10,404 nucleotides of DNA from Paenibacillus sp. (GTDB taxonomy: Bacteria > Bacillota > Bacilli > Paenibacillales > Paenibacillaceae), in the NCBI GenBank assembly GCA_029256665.1, contig JAQSXN010000084.1, positions 1 through 10,404 of the forward strand. Reading direction: 5' to 3'. Positions 1 to 6,474 of the stretch are shown piece after piece (the first letter of the stretch is position 1; every line of letters begins with the position of its first letter). The notes below the pieces were generated by a model, which saw only the letters and a list, made by a program, of their open reading frames with translations, was not told where the DNA came from and searched no databases. Made by a program: the position numbers and the translations under genes.

Positions 1-91
1 AGGAACGTTGGAGTTCCAAATGCAGGGCGTGACGATAGGTATCGTTCCGGTCTACGAGCCGGATAGCGTCAGGATGGAACTTCAGCAATAA
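1..91 (+). CDS. dacB: C-terminal end of upstream gene, probably sporulation D-alanyl-D-alanine carboxypeptidase DacB (5' partial)
   Basis: An open frame enters from the left edge (first full codon at position 2) and stops at TAA 89-91, giving 29 residues that end in SVRMELQQ. The fragment has the pattern G-T-L-x-F...G-V-T-I-G-I-V-P-V-Y, which resembles the beta-sandwich C-terminal domain that follows the catalytic domain in PBP5-type carboxypeptidases. No catalytic residue lies in the window. The assignment rests mainly on context: in Bacillus subtilis dacB lies directly before spmA and spmB, and its product trims peptide side chains of the spore cortex. The 88-nt gap to spmA is compatible with one transcript. 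It could be another protein, because the visible part is too short for a firm identification. Confidence 0.45.
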   Translation, partial: GTLEFQMQGVTIGIVPVYEPDSVRMELQQ

Positions 92-107
92 AAAGTGACG
101 ACACTTT
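92..107 (+). repeat. Short perfect inverted repeat just after the dacB stop
   Basis: AAAGTG (92-97) and CACTTT (102-107) are exact complements around a four-base ACGA loop. The stem starts at the base after the stop codon. No T-run follows (the next bases are GCCGGG), so it does not have the form of an intrinsic terminator. It could protect or punctuate the mRNA between dacB and spmA. Confidence 0.5.
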
Positions 108-112
108 GCCGG

Positions 113-148
113 GCTTGTCGGAGTGGCCGGGAGACCGATCCGACAAGC
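113..148 (+). repeat. 10-bp perfect inverted repeat in the spmA leader
   Basis: GCTTGTCGGA (113-122) pairs exactly with TCCGACAAGC (139-148), leaving a 16-nt loop. The stem is G+C-rich and should fold in RNA. The spmA ribosome binding site begins 16 nt downstream and is not part of the stem. There is no T-run after it, so termination is unlikely. A role in mRNA processing, stability or differential expression of dacB and spmA is possible but is inference. Confidence 0.55.
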
Positions 149-179
149 TTATTGGCGAAGATTGGGGGAGACGTTAGAC

Positions 180-830
180 ATGGTGAACTGGATTTGGCTG
201 TTTTTTATTGTGGCGAGCGTCGCTGTCGCGGCATTTAACGGAAGAATGGACGAAGTAACGGCTGCCGCTTTCGACGGCGCCAAATCAGGCGTGACGGTAA
301 GCTTCGGATTAATCAGCATTATGGTTTTCTGGCTTGGCATGATGCGGATAGCCGAAGACGCCGGTTTGCTTAAGAAGCTTGCAAAGCTGCTCGGACCGGT
401 CGTTCGCTGGCTGTTCCCGGACGTTCCGAAGGATCATCCGGCAATCGGATATATTATGAGCAATCTAAGCGCCAACATTTTTGGTCTCGGCAATGCGGCG
501 ACGCCGATGGGCATCAAGGCCATGCAAGAGCTGCAGAAGCTGAATCCGGACAAGGAAACGGCCACGCCGGCCATGTGTACCTTGCTCGCGCTTAATACGT
601 CAAGCATTACGCTCGTTCCCACAACGATCATCGCGATCCGGATGAACTACAATTCCGCCGATCCGGCCGAAATTATTGGGACCACCTTAGTCGCGACCGC
701 AATAGCCACCGGCGCCGCAATCGTCGCGGATCGATGGTATCGCAGCCGCAATTCGTCCCCGCCGAGTGCGACCATCATACATAAGAATAAGAGCAAGACC
801 GAAAGCATCGGGGGTGGGGAGCTTGTATGA
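180..830 (+). CDS. spmA: Spore maturation protein A (nucleoside-recognition/gate domain membrane protein)
   Basis: SpmA is an integral membrane protein that acts with SpmB and DacB in sporulation. In Bacillus, loss of spmA or spmB gives spores with incompletely dehydrated cores and lower heat resistance; the transported substrate is not established. The start is ATG 180, preceded by GGGGGAG (164-170) with a 9-nt spacer, and gives 216 residues beginning MVNWIWLFF. Family landmarks are clear: the NG...AxFDGAK segment, SFGLISIMVFWLGMM, FPDVPKDHPAIGYIMSN, then FGLGNAATPMGIKAM and LNTSSITLVPTTIIAIRM. Hydrophobic segments are near residues 3-20, 41-58, 98-117, 136-160 and 172-189. The C-terminal tail after the last segment, about 27 polar residues, is longer than I recall for B. 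subtilis SpmA (about 196 residues). The gene overlaps spmB by 8 nt, which suggests coupled translation. An in-frame GTG at 123 would add 19 residues but lies in a hairpin loop and breaks family alignment. Confidence 0.93.
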   Translation: MVNWIWLFFIVASVAVAAFNGRMDEVTAAAFDGAKSGVTVSFGLISIMVFWLGMMRIAEDAGLLKKLAKLLGPVVRWLFPDVPKDHPAIGYIMSNLSANIFGLGNAATPMGIKAMQELQKLNPDKETATPAMCTLLALNTSSITLVPTTIIAIRMNYNSADPAEIIGTTLVATAIATGAAIVADRWYRSRNSSPPSATIIHKNKSKTESIGGGELV

Positions 831-1359
831 GCTGTTTTCCCGCCTGTCGGTTTGGATGATACCCGCCATTATCGTGTTTATTCCGCTTTATGCCGCGCTC
901 CGAAAGCGCGTGCCAGTTTATGAAACCTTTGTCGAAGGCGCTAAAGACGGCTTCGGCACGGCGATAAGCATTATTCCGCATTTGGTGGGCATGATGGTGG
1001 CGATCAGCATGTTCAGGGCATCCGGGGCGATGGAGCTTATGTTATCCTCCGTTCGTCCTTGGTTCGACATGATCGGCATTCCGAGCGAAGTGCTGCCTCT
1101 CGGCGTGTTAAGGCCGCTTACCGGTGCGGGCTCGCTGGCGTTCACCGCCGATTTGATCGCCACGCACGGCCCGGATTCCATGATCGGAAGAATCGCTTCC
1201 ACCATTCAAGGGAGCACGGATACGACCTTGTACGTGCTTACCGTCTATTTTGGCGCGGTGGCCGTTCGGCGGACCAAATATGCGCTTAAAGTCGGTTTGT
1301 TTTCCGATGCCGTCGGTTTTTTTGCCGCGATTATGATTTGTCTCTATCTATTCGACTAA
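823..1359 (+). CDS. spmB: Spore maturation protein B
   Basis: SpmB is the membrane partner of SpmA and belongs to the same nucleoside-recognition/gate family; it acts in spore core dehydration. The best start is TTG 823: GGGGGTG (810-816) is a Shine-Dalgarno match with one G-U pair and sits 6 nt upstream, and the resulting 178 residues agree with the B. subtilis length as I remember it. The alternative in-frame GTG 814 lies inside that ribosome binding site, and GTG 766 would give a polar N-terminal extension unlike the family. Diagnostic segments are VPVYETFVEGAKDGF, IIPHLVGMMVAISMFRASGA, VLRPLTGAGSLAF and the strongly conserved STIQGSTDTTLYVLTVYFGA. Membrane segments lie near residues 8-26, 48-66, 134-152 and 160-177. 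The first codons overlap the end of spmA, so SpmB production probably depends on ribosomes finishing SpmA. The ATG at 827 is in another frame and opens only a short peptide. Confidence 0.92.
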   Translation: MYELFSRLSVWMIPAIIVFIPLYAALRKRVPVYETFVEGAKDGFGTAISIIPHLVGMMVAISMFRASGAMELMLSSVRPWFDMIGIPSEVLPLGVLRPLTGAGSLAFTADLIATHGPDSMIGRIASTIQGSTDTTLYVLTVYFGAVAVRRTKYALKVGLFSDAVGFFAAIMICLYLFD

Positions 1360-1365
1360 GTTCGC

Positions 1366-1394
1366 TTGTGCTTTACTCCCGTTATCGTTATGAT
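1366..1394 (+). promoter_or_regulatory. Predicted SigA-type promoter for rluB
   Basis: TTGTGC (1366-1371) and TATGAT (1389-1394) are separated by exactly 17 bp. The -10 matches consensus at five of six bases; the -35 matches only its TTG. It lies in the spmB-rluB gap, and initiation would fall near 1400, just before the GAGGTGA ribosome binding site of rluB. A vegetative promoter here makes sense because rRNA modification is needed in growing cells, whereas the genes upstream are sporulation genes. It has not been tested. Confidence 0.4.
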
Positions 1395-1413
1395 GGAGAG
1401 TGAGGTGAAAGCA

Positions 1414-2157
1414 TTGGAACGTTTACAGAAAATACTAGCCCAAGCGGGCATTGCTTCGAGAAGGAAGTGCGAGGAGCTTATTCTCTCCGGCGCCGTCGAA
1501 GTGAACGGGGAGAAAGTGACGACGCTCGGCGTCAAAGCGGATCCCGCCGTAGATACGATCGCCGTGAACGGAAGACCGATTAAAGGCGAGAAAAAGATCT
1601 ATGTGATGATGAACAAGCTGAAAGGCGTCATTACGAGCGCCAAGGATCCGCAAGGAAGGAAAACGGTAACCGATTTCCTGCCCGGCATCAAGGAGCGCGT
1701 ATATCCCGTAGGACGACTGGATTACGATACGGAAGGTCTGCTGCTGCTGACGAACGACGGCGAATTCGCGAATCTGCTCACGCATCCCAAACATCATGTG
1801 CCGAAGACTTATCACGCAACGGTCAAGGGAGTGCCGCACGGCTCCGCGCTGGAACAGCTTCAGAAAGGGATCAAGCTGGAGGACGGAATGACCGCGCCCG
1901 CGGAAGTGGAATACCATGACGTCGACACCGAGAAAAACGAGGCGACGATCACGATCACCATTTACGAGGGACGCAATCGCCAGGTCCGGCGGATGTTCGA
2001 GGCGATCAACCACAAGGTGATCCGTCTCAAGCGGGTGCGTTTCGGCGAATTGACGCTCCAAACGTTAGGCAGGGGCAAGTATCGCCACCTGACGCCGCAA
2101 GAGGTGGACGAGCTTAAATCGGAAGCGATGAAGACACATAAAGTTCATAAAAAGTGA
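1414..2157 (+). CDS. rluB: 23S rRNA pseudouridine synthase B (RsuA/RluB/RluE/RluF family)
   Basis: This cytoplasmic enzyme converts uridine to pseudouridine in 23S rRNA; the RluB group acts at the position equivalent to E. coli U2605. TTG 1414 is chosen as start because GAGGTGA (1402-1408) lies 5 nt upstream and the product, 247 residues, begins MERLQKILAQAGIASRRKCE as in the family. In-frame ATG 1390/1393 and GTG 1405 would add a few residues; the ATGs overlap the predicted -10 box. An S4 RNA-binding domain covers about residues 2-60 (ASRRKCEELILSG, VEVNGEKV). The catalytic domain follows, with the signature GRLDYDTEGLLLLTNDG at 100-116 and catalytic Asp103, then KTYHATVKG and EGRNRQVRRM (185-194). 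The C-terminal tail is Lys-rich (THKVHKK). It lies 54 nt after spmB and probably has its own promoter. Product and family are secure; the exact start is less so. Confidence 0.93.
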   Translation: MERLQKILAQAGIASRRKCEELILSGAVEVNGEKVTTLGVKADPAVDTIAVNGRPIKGEKKIYVMMNKLKGVITSAKDPQGRKTVTDFLPGIKERVYPVGRLDYDTEGLLLLTNDGEFANLLTHPKHHVPKTYHATVKGVPHGSALEQLQKGIKLEDGMTAPAEVEYHDVDTEKNEATITITIYEGRNRQVRRMFEAINHKVIRLKRVRFGELTLQTLGRGKYRHLTPQEVDELKSEAMKTHKVHKK

Positions 2158-2161
2158 TCGG

Positions 2162-2188
2162 CGGCGGCAGTAATTGCCGTCGACTTTT
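2162..2188 (+). terminator. Weak intrinsic terminator after rluB
   Basis: Bases 2162-2169 (CGGCGGCA) pair with 2175-2182 (TGCCGTCG) over 8 bp including one G-U pair, with a five-base loop GTAAT. After two bases a run of four T follows (2185-2188). The short T-run suggests partial termination, so some read-through from rluB into resA is likely. Confidence 0.5.
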
Positions 2189-2191
2189 CGT

Positions 2192-2197
2192 TATAAT
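2192..2197 (+). promoter_or_regulatory. -10 box of the resA operon promoter
   Basis: TATAAT is a perfect -10 hexamer placed 52 nt before the resA start codon and directly after the rluB terminator. No good -35 hexamer exists 16-18 bp upstream: the corresponding bases read AGTAAT or similar and fall in the hairpin loop. A strong -10 without a -35 is typical of activator-dependent promoters. In B. subtilis the resA promoter is activated by ResD, which fits, but I do not see a convincing ResD site of the TTTGTGAAT type here. Confidence 0.5.
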
Positions 2198-2203
2198 GAA
2201 GTG

Positions 2204-2216
2204 AAGTCCTAGACTT
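2204..2216 (+). promoter_or_regulatory. Palindrome at the expected resA transcription start
   Basis: AAGTC (2204-2208) and GACTT (2212-2216) are inverted around CTA. The element begins 7 bp after the TATAAT box, so it covers the likely initiation point. Dyad symmetry at this place suggests a protein operator, though arms of five bases can arise by chance. No known regulator is assigned. Confidence 0.3.
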
Positions 2217-2248
2217 TCGAACTAGTAATTGGCGGTGATCCATACATA

Positions 2249-2788
2249 ATGGAAAAGACTAACAAAGCGCGCAAAACGATGCAAATCATCATCCTTGCCG
2301 CCGTTCTGATCGTAGGCGGTTACGCCATCGGAACGGCGTTGTTCAGCGATCGCAGCACCGGCTTGATCAAGCCGGGAGAGGAGCCTCCGGCTTTCTCGCT
2401 CGCCAACCTGGAAGGTGGCGTCACCTCCTTGTCGGATTATGCCGGCAAGCCGACCGTCATTAACTTCTGGGGCACGTTCTGCGAGCCTTGCGTCAAAGAA
2501 ATGCCCGAATTCGAGAGGCAATACGTCAAGTGGCAAGACAAAGGGCTGACGATTCTGGCGATCAATTTAAGCGAAGACACGCTGACGGTCAACAATTTCG
2601 TGAACCGCTTCGACTTGACCTACCCCATCCTGAGAGACGTGGCGCGAAAGACGGAACGCAACTACGCGCTTCGCCAATACCCGACGACCTTCTTCGTCAA
2701 GGCGGACGGGACGTTAATGGAAGCCGTCGTGGGCGGCATGACGGAAGAAGATATAGACAAGCGCATCGAACGATTGCTGCAACTGTAG
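2249..2788 (+). CDS. resA: Thiol-disulfide oxidoreductase ResA (cytochrome c maturation)
   Basis: ResA is an extracytoplasmic, membrane-anchored thioredoxin-like protein that reduces the disulfide in the CXXCH haem site of apocytochrome c, so that ResB-ResC can attach haem. It receives electrons from CcdA, which is not in this window. ATG 2249 has GGCGGTGAT (2231-2239) upstream; the product is 179 residues. Residues 11-31 form an uncleaved signal anchor after a basic N-terminus. The thioredoxin domain covers about 42-179. Its active site is Cys78-Glu79-Pro80-Cys81 within NFWGTFCEPCVKEMP; CEPC and the following Glu84 match the residues known to tune ResA specificity in B. subtilis (Cys74, Cys77, Glu80). 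The cis-proline is Pro145 in YPTTFF. It is first of five res genes; resB begins 12 nt after its stop. Confidence 0.95.
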   Translation: MEKTNKARKTMQIIILAAVLIVGGYAIGTALFSDRSTGLIKPGEEPPAFSLANLEGGVTSLSDYAGKPTVINFWGTFCEPCVKEMPEFERQYVKWQDKGLTILAINLSEDTLTVNNFVNRFDLTYPILRDVARKTERNYALRQYPTTFFVKADGTLMEAVVGGMTEEDIDKRIERLLQL

Positions 2789-2800
2789 GAGGACAACCTT

Positions 2801-4474
2801 GTGCTAGTACCAGAGAATACGAAATGCGAATGCGGCCATCAAAATTCGGTAGGCACCGTCCTTTGCGAATCTTGCGGCAAGCCATTGCTGGAAGATATGC
2901 AGCAATCCGACGCTCCGCTCGAGATGCGTTACGACGGCGTTGCAAGGCGTTCGCAGAAAAGCAATCCTTCCTATATCGACCGGGTGTGGAGCTTCTTCTC
3001 GTCGGTCAAGATCGCGATTTATTTGATCGTCTTTACGTTCCTGACAGCGATGCTGGGGACGATCTACCCGCAGGAGAGCACGTTCATCAACAATTTCGAC
3101 GCGTCGACCTACTACAAGGAAACGTACGGGACGCTCGGCCAGATCTATTACAAGCTGGGTTTGTCCCACACGTACGAAAGCTGGTGGTTCATCGGGCTGC
3201 TGGTCATGATCGGCACGTCGCTCGTCATCTGCAGCCTGGACCGCGTGCTGCCGCTGTACCGCGCGCTCAAGAAGCAGCAGATTCGCAAGCATCATCAATT
3301 CCTGCTTCGTCAGAAGGCCGTGTACAAAGGGACGCTTGACCGCAACGCGACGGAGTGGGTATCGGAATTCGGTGAAGCGCTGAAGCGCAAAGGTTACCGC
3401 ATCCACAAGGACGAGACCGGCACCGCGCTGCTCGCGGAGAAAAACAGATTCAGCCGCTGGGGACCTTACATTAATCACATCGGTCTCATTCTATTTTTGC
3501 TCGCGATACTTGCCAGAAGCATACCGGGCTGGCAGATGGACGGGTATGTGTCGATTCCGGACGGGGATACGGTACAAATCGCGGATACCAACTATTATGT
3601 CAAAAACGAGAAATTCACCGTCGAGTTCTATACGGACGAAGAGCTTCCGGAAAAGCTGCAAGGCAAGTCCCGAGCCAAGATGTACGAGACGGCTGCCGTG
3701 CTGTACAAATGCGTAAGCGATTGCGGCGATCCGCTCAAGGAGCCCGTGCTGGAAGAAATCAAAAAGCATTCCATCGTCGTGAACAGCCCGCTGTCGTTCG
3801 ACGGCATCAAGCTGTACCAGTTCGACTTCAATCTGACGCCAAGGCTCAACGCGGTAAACCCAATCCTGGAGGACAAGGTAACGGGAGAGAAATACGGACC
3901 GTTCCACCTGCCGATGAAGGACGCGGCTCTTCATCACGAGCTGGGTCCTTACACGCTTGACCTTTATGCGAATTATATGGAATTCGCGCTTGGCAGCGAC
4001 GGCAAGCCGACTACGCTGTCCAGAGATCCCAACGCGCCAGCGTTCGTATTTACGGTCAAAGGGCCGGGTCTGAAGCCGGAAGGCGAGCCTTACATTTATT
4101 TCCCGATGCAGAAGGACAAGGTTCGCTTCGCGCAGGATACAATCAACCGCGATCTGGCGGATAAGATCGAAATTCACGTGGACGGCATGGAAAACGTCGA
4201 CTTCTCCGAAGCGACCACGGTGCTCAATATCCGGGTGGACCGAGCGTTGCCGTATCTGTGGGTAGGAGCCGTGTTCTCGATGCTAGGCCTTATCATGGGT
4301 TCGTATTGGCAACATCGCAGAGTGTGGCTGCGCGTAGACGACGGGGAGCTGGCGCTAGGCGCGCATACGAACAAAAATTGGTTCGGCATGCGTTCGGATG
4401 TAGCGTTCGCGCTCAAAAAGACGGGGATCGAAGTGGATCCCAAGTCGTTAGATAACGGGGGGAAAAACGCGTGA
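2801..4474 (+). CDS. resB: Cytochrome c biogenesis protein ResB (CcsB/Ccs1, System II) with N-terminal zinc ribbon
   Basis: ResB and ResC form the System II synthase that moves haem outward and joins it to apocytochrome c. GTG 2801 is the start, with AGGAGGA (2787-2793) 7 nt upstream; it encodes 557 residues. Residues 9-25 carry Cys9-x-Cys11-x10-Cys22-x2-Cys25, a zinc-ribbon pattern followed by Gly-Lys-Pro-Leu. Membrane segments are near 68-89, 128-146, 222-241 and 483-502. By the positive-inside rule the ribbon and C-terminus are cytoplasmic and the large domain 242-482 is outside. Cys144, at the cytoplasmic end of the second segment (LVICSLDRVLPLY), probably corresponds to the B. subtilis ResB cysteine (Cys138 as I recall) reported to bind haem covalently. 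His226 opens segment three (NHIGLILFLL). An extracytoplasmic Cys304-x3-Cys308 is also present. The gene overlaps resC by 4 nt. The ribbon is absent from B. subtilis ResB as far as I recall. Confidence 0.95.
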   Translation: MLVPENTKCECGHQNSVGTVLCESCGKPLLEDMQQSDAPLEMRYDGVARRSQKSNPSYIDRVWSFFSSVKIAIYLIVFTFLTAMLGTIYPQESTFINNFDASTYYKETYGTLGQIYYKLGLSHTYESWWFIGLLVMIGTSLVICSLDRVLPLYRALKKQQIRKHHQFLLRQKAVYKGTLDRNATEWVSEFGEALKRKGYRIHKDETGTALLAEKNRFSRWGPYINHIGLILFLLAILARSIPGWQMDGYVSIPDGDTVQIADTNYYVKNEKFTVEFYTDEELPEKLQGKSRAKMYETAAVLYKCVSDCGDPLKEPVLEEIKKHSIVVNSPLSFDGIKLYQFDFNLTPRLNAVNPILEDKVTGEKYGPFHLPMKDAALHHELGPYTLDLYANYMEFALGSDGKPTTLSRDPNAPAFVFTVKGPGLKPEGEPYIYFPMQKDKVRFAQDTINRDLADKIEIHVDGMENVDFSEATTVLNIRVDRALPYLWVGAVFSMLGLIMGSYWQHRRVWLRVDDGELALGAHTNKNWFGMRSDVAFALKKTGIEVDPKSLDNGGKNA

Positions 4475-5730
4475 AATTAGTCGATTTCAGCAGTGACGCC
4501 TTTTTGGCGGCCTTTTTCTTGTATTGCTTTGCCTTTATGTTTTATGTGATCGCGTTCGCGGGGAAGAAGTGGAGCAACCGCGATCCCGTCGCGCACGAGA
4601 AACGCTGGGGCCGGATCGCCTTTATCGTCTCCAGCACGGGACTCGCGGCCCACTTGACGTTTTTCTTCACCAGATGGATCGGGAGCAATCAGATTCCGAC
4701 CAGCAACATGTACGAGTTCATGATGTTCCTTGCGATGGCGATCATGATTGCCTACACGATCGTATTCGCGATCTACCGCAAGTCGTTGCTCGGCATGTTC
4801 GCCTTGCCTCTGACCATTATTATCGTCGCGTACGCGTCGGTATTCCCGCAGGAAGTGCAGCCGCTCATTCCGGCGCTGAACTCCATCTGGCTCAAGGTGC
4901 ACGTGACGACGGCAGCGCTCGGCGAAGCTTTCTTCGCGGTCGGATTCGCAGCGGGACTCATGTATTTGCTCCGCGTCATCGATTACAAGGATAAGTCGAA
5001 GAACGGACGCCGGGCGCAGTTCTGGCTGGAGTTCACCTTGTATTCCGTCATCGTCATCGTCGGATTTATCGTTGCCGTATTCGCGTTCCGCGGAGCGGGC
5101 TACGAAGCGGAGTTTACGCAAGAGAAGGTTAGCATCGACGCCAAAGGCGTGCAGCAAACCAGCACGGAATCGGTTATTTATACGCTTCCTCCGATCGTCA
5201 AACCTTACAACAGCGAGATCGTGTCCGTAGAGCCGTTCATCGGCATGGACAAACCGCTGTTCGAAGCGCCGTCCTGGATGAACGGCATTAACGCCGGGCG
5301 CAAGCTGAATACGGTGATTTGGTCGATCATTGCGGGAACGCTCATTTACGGCTTGCTCAGACTTGCGTTCCGCAAGCCGATCGGCGCTGTCATTCACCCC
5401 GTTATGGATGGCATCGAGCCGGAGGATCTCGACGAGATCAGCTATCGAGCTATCGCGATCGGCTTCCCGATCTTTACGCTCGGCGCGCTAATCTTCGCCA
5501 TGATTTGGGCGGAAATCGCCTGGGGCAGATTCTGGGGCTGGGACCCCAAAGAAGTTTGGGCGCTTATTACTTGGCTGTTTTACAGCTCGTATTTGCACTT
5601 CCGATTGTCGAGAGGCTGGCAGGGACTTCGTTCCTCATGGCTGGCGGTTATCGGCTTCGTTATCGTATTGTTTACGCTTATTGGCGTTAACCTAATCATC
5701 GCGGGCTTACATTCGTATTCCGGCGTATAG
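4471..5730 (+). CDS. resC: Cytochrome c biogenesis protein ResC (CcsA, System II haem-handling WWD protein)
   Basis: ResC is the polytopic haem-handling partner of ResB. GTG 4471 overlaps the resB stop (GTGA); GGGGGG (4457-4462) lies 8 nt upstream. The 419-residue product has about ten membrane segments, near 10-30, 47-66, 80-100, 107-125, 148-168, 188-207, 281-300, 327-347, 362-378 and 389-411. The diagnostic WWD motif is WGRFWGWDPKEVW at 351-363, placed outside between segments 8 and 9. His144 (LKVHVTTAALGE) and His414 (GLHSYSG) fall on the same outer face and match the two haem-ligating external histidines of CcsA/CcsBA proteins; His376 (YLHFRL) matches a membrane histidine near the inner side. 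An external loop of about 70 residues (208-280) separates segments 6 and 7. The resB-resC overlap supports equal production of the two subunits. Confidence 0.95.
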   Translation: MKLVDFSSDAFLAAFFLYCFAFMFYVIAFAGKKWSNRDPVAHEKRWGRIAFIVSSTGLAAHLTFFFTRWIGSNQIPTSNMYEFMMFLAMAIMIAYTIVFAIYRKSLLGMFALPLTIIIVAYASVFPQEVQPLIPALNSIWLKVHVTTAALGEAFFAVGFAAGLMYLLRVIDYKDKSKNGRRAQFWLEFTLYSVIVIVGFIVAVFAFRGAGYEAEFTQEKVSIDAKGVQQTSTESVIYTLPPIVKPYNSEIVSVEPFIGMDKPLFEAPSWMNGINAGRKLNTVIWSIIAGTLIYGLLRLAFRKPIGAVIHPVMDGIEPEDLDEISYRAIAIGFPIFTLGALIFAMIWAEIAWGRFWGWDPKEVWALITWLFYSSYLHFRLSRGWQGLRSSWLAVIGFVIVLFTLIGVNLIIAGLHSYSGV

Positions 5731-5757
5731 GAGCCTACCTGGAGAGGAGCTGTACCG

Positions 5758-6474
5758 ATGTCAGATTACGGCAATCGCATATTGGTTGTGGACGATGAAG
5801 AAAGAATTCGCAGACTGCTCAAGATGTACCTGGAGAAGGAAGGGTATGCCATCGACGAAGCGGAGGATGGCGAGACCGCCCTGCGGCTCGCTTCCAACGC
5901 CGATTACGCGCTGATCTTGCTGGATGTCATGCTGCCGGGAATTGACGGAGTGGAGGTATGCTCAAGGCTGCGGCAGATCAAGGCTACTCCGGTCATCATG
6001 CTGACGGCCAAAGGCGAGGAGATGAACCGCGTGCAAGGGTTTGAAGTGGGAGCGGACGATTACGTCGTCAAGCCGTTCAGCCCGCGCGAAGTCATCTACC
6101 GGGTGAAGGCGATCCTGCGGCGCTCCTCCGCCACGGCATTCCTGACCAAAGAGATGAACACAAGCAACAATATCGTGTTCCCTAACCTGGTGATCGAGCA
6201 CGACGCGCATCGCGTGACGGCCGGGGGGCAAGAGGTAAGCCTGACTCCGAAGGAATACGAGCTGCTTCATTATTTGGCTGTTTCGCCGGACAAGGTATTC
6301 TCTCGCGAGGAGCTGCTCAAGGATGTATGGAACTATGAGTTTTTCGGCGATCTTCGCACGGTCGATACGCATGTCAAGCGGCTGCGCGAGAAGCTGAACA
6401 AAGTGTCTCCTGACGCGGCTGCTATGATTACGACGGTTTGGGGCGTCGGCTACAAGCTTGAGGTTCCCAAATAA
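5758..6474 (+). CDS. resD: Response regulator ResD (OmpR/PhoB family, respiration control)
   Basis: ResD is the DNA-binding partner of ResE. In B. subtilis it activates genes for aerobic and anaerobic respiration, including cytochrome c maturation, haem A synthesis, fnr and nitrite reduction. ATG 5758 follows AGGAG (5745-5749) with an 8-nt spacer; the product is 238 residues. The receiver domain (about 7-122) has the acidic pair Asp12-Asp13 (VVDDEER), phospho-acceptor Asp56 (LLDVMLPGIDG), Thr83 (MLTAKG) and Lys105 (VVKPFSPRE). The C-terminal winged helix (about 138-236) has LTPKEYELLHYLA and the recognition region RTVDTHVKRLREKL, ending with TVWGVGYKLE. It is 27 nt after resC and overlaps resE by one base. 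Sequence alone would allow another OmpR-family regulator; the res context makes ResD almost certain. Confidence 0.94.
   Translation: MSDYGNRILVVDDEERIRRLLKMYLEKEGYAIDEAEDGETALRLASNADYALILLDVMLPGIDGVEVCSRLRQIKATPVIMLTAKGEEMNRVQGFEVGADDYVVKPFSPREVIYRVKAILRRSSATAFLTKEMNTSNNIVFPNLVIEHDAHRVTAGGQEVSLTPKEYELLHYLAVSPDKVFSREELLKDVWNYEFFGDLRTVDTHVKRLREKLNKVSPDAAAMITTVWGVGYKLEVPK

Noticed and set aside
123..179. Upstream GTG 123 as start of spmA
   Set aside because: It lies in the loop of a hairpin, has no ribosome binding site, and adds an Arg-rich stretch not found in SpmA. ATG 180 has a strong site at proper spacing.
2488..3339. Plus-strand open frame of 283 codons spanning resA and resB
   Set aside because: It is out of frame with both genes and crosses the resB start. 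Its composition is low-complexity Arg/Ala/Asp, so it is a frame shadow.
4477..5397. Minus-strand open frame of 306 codons inside resC
   Set aside because: It is an antisense shadow of resC; the product is extremely Arg-, Asp- and Glu-rich with no domain signature, and it has no promoter or ribosome binding site.
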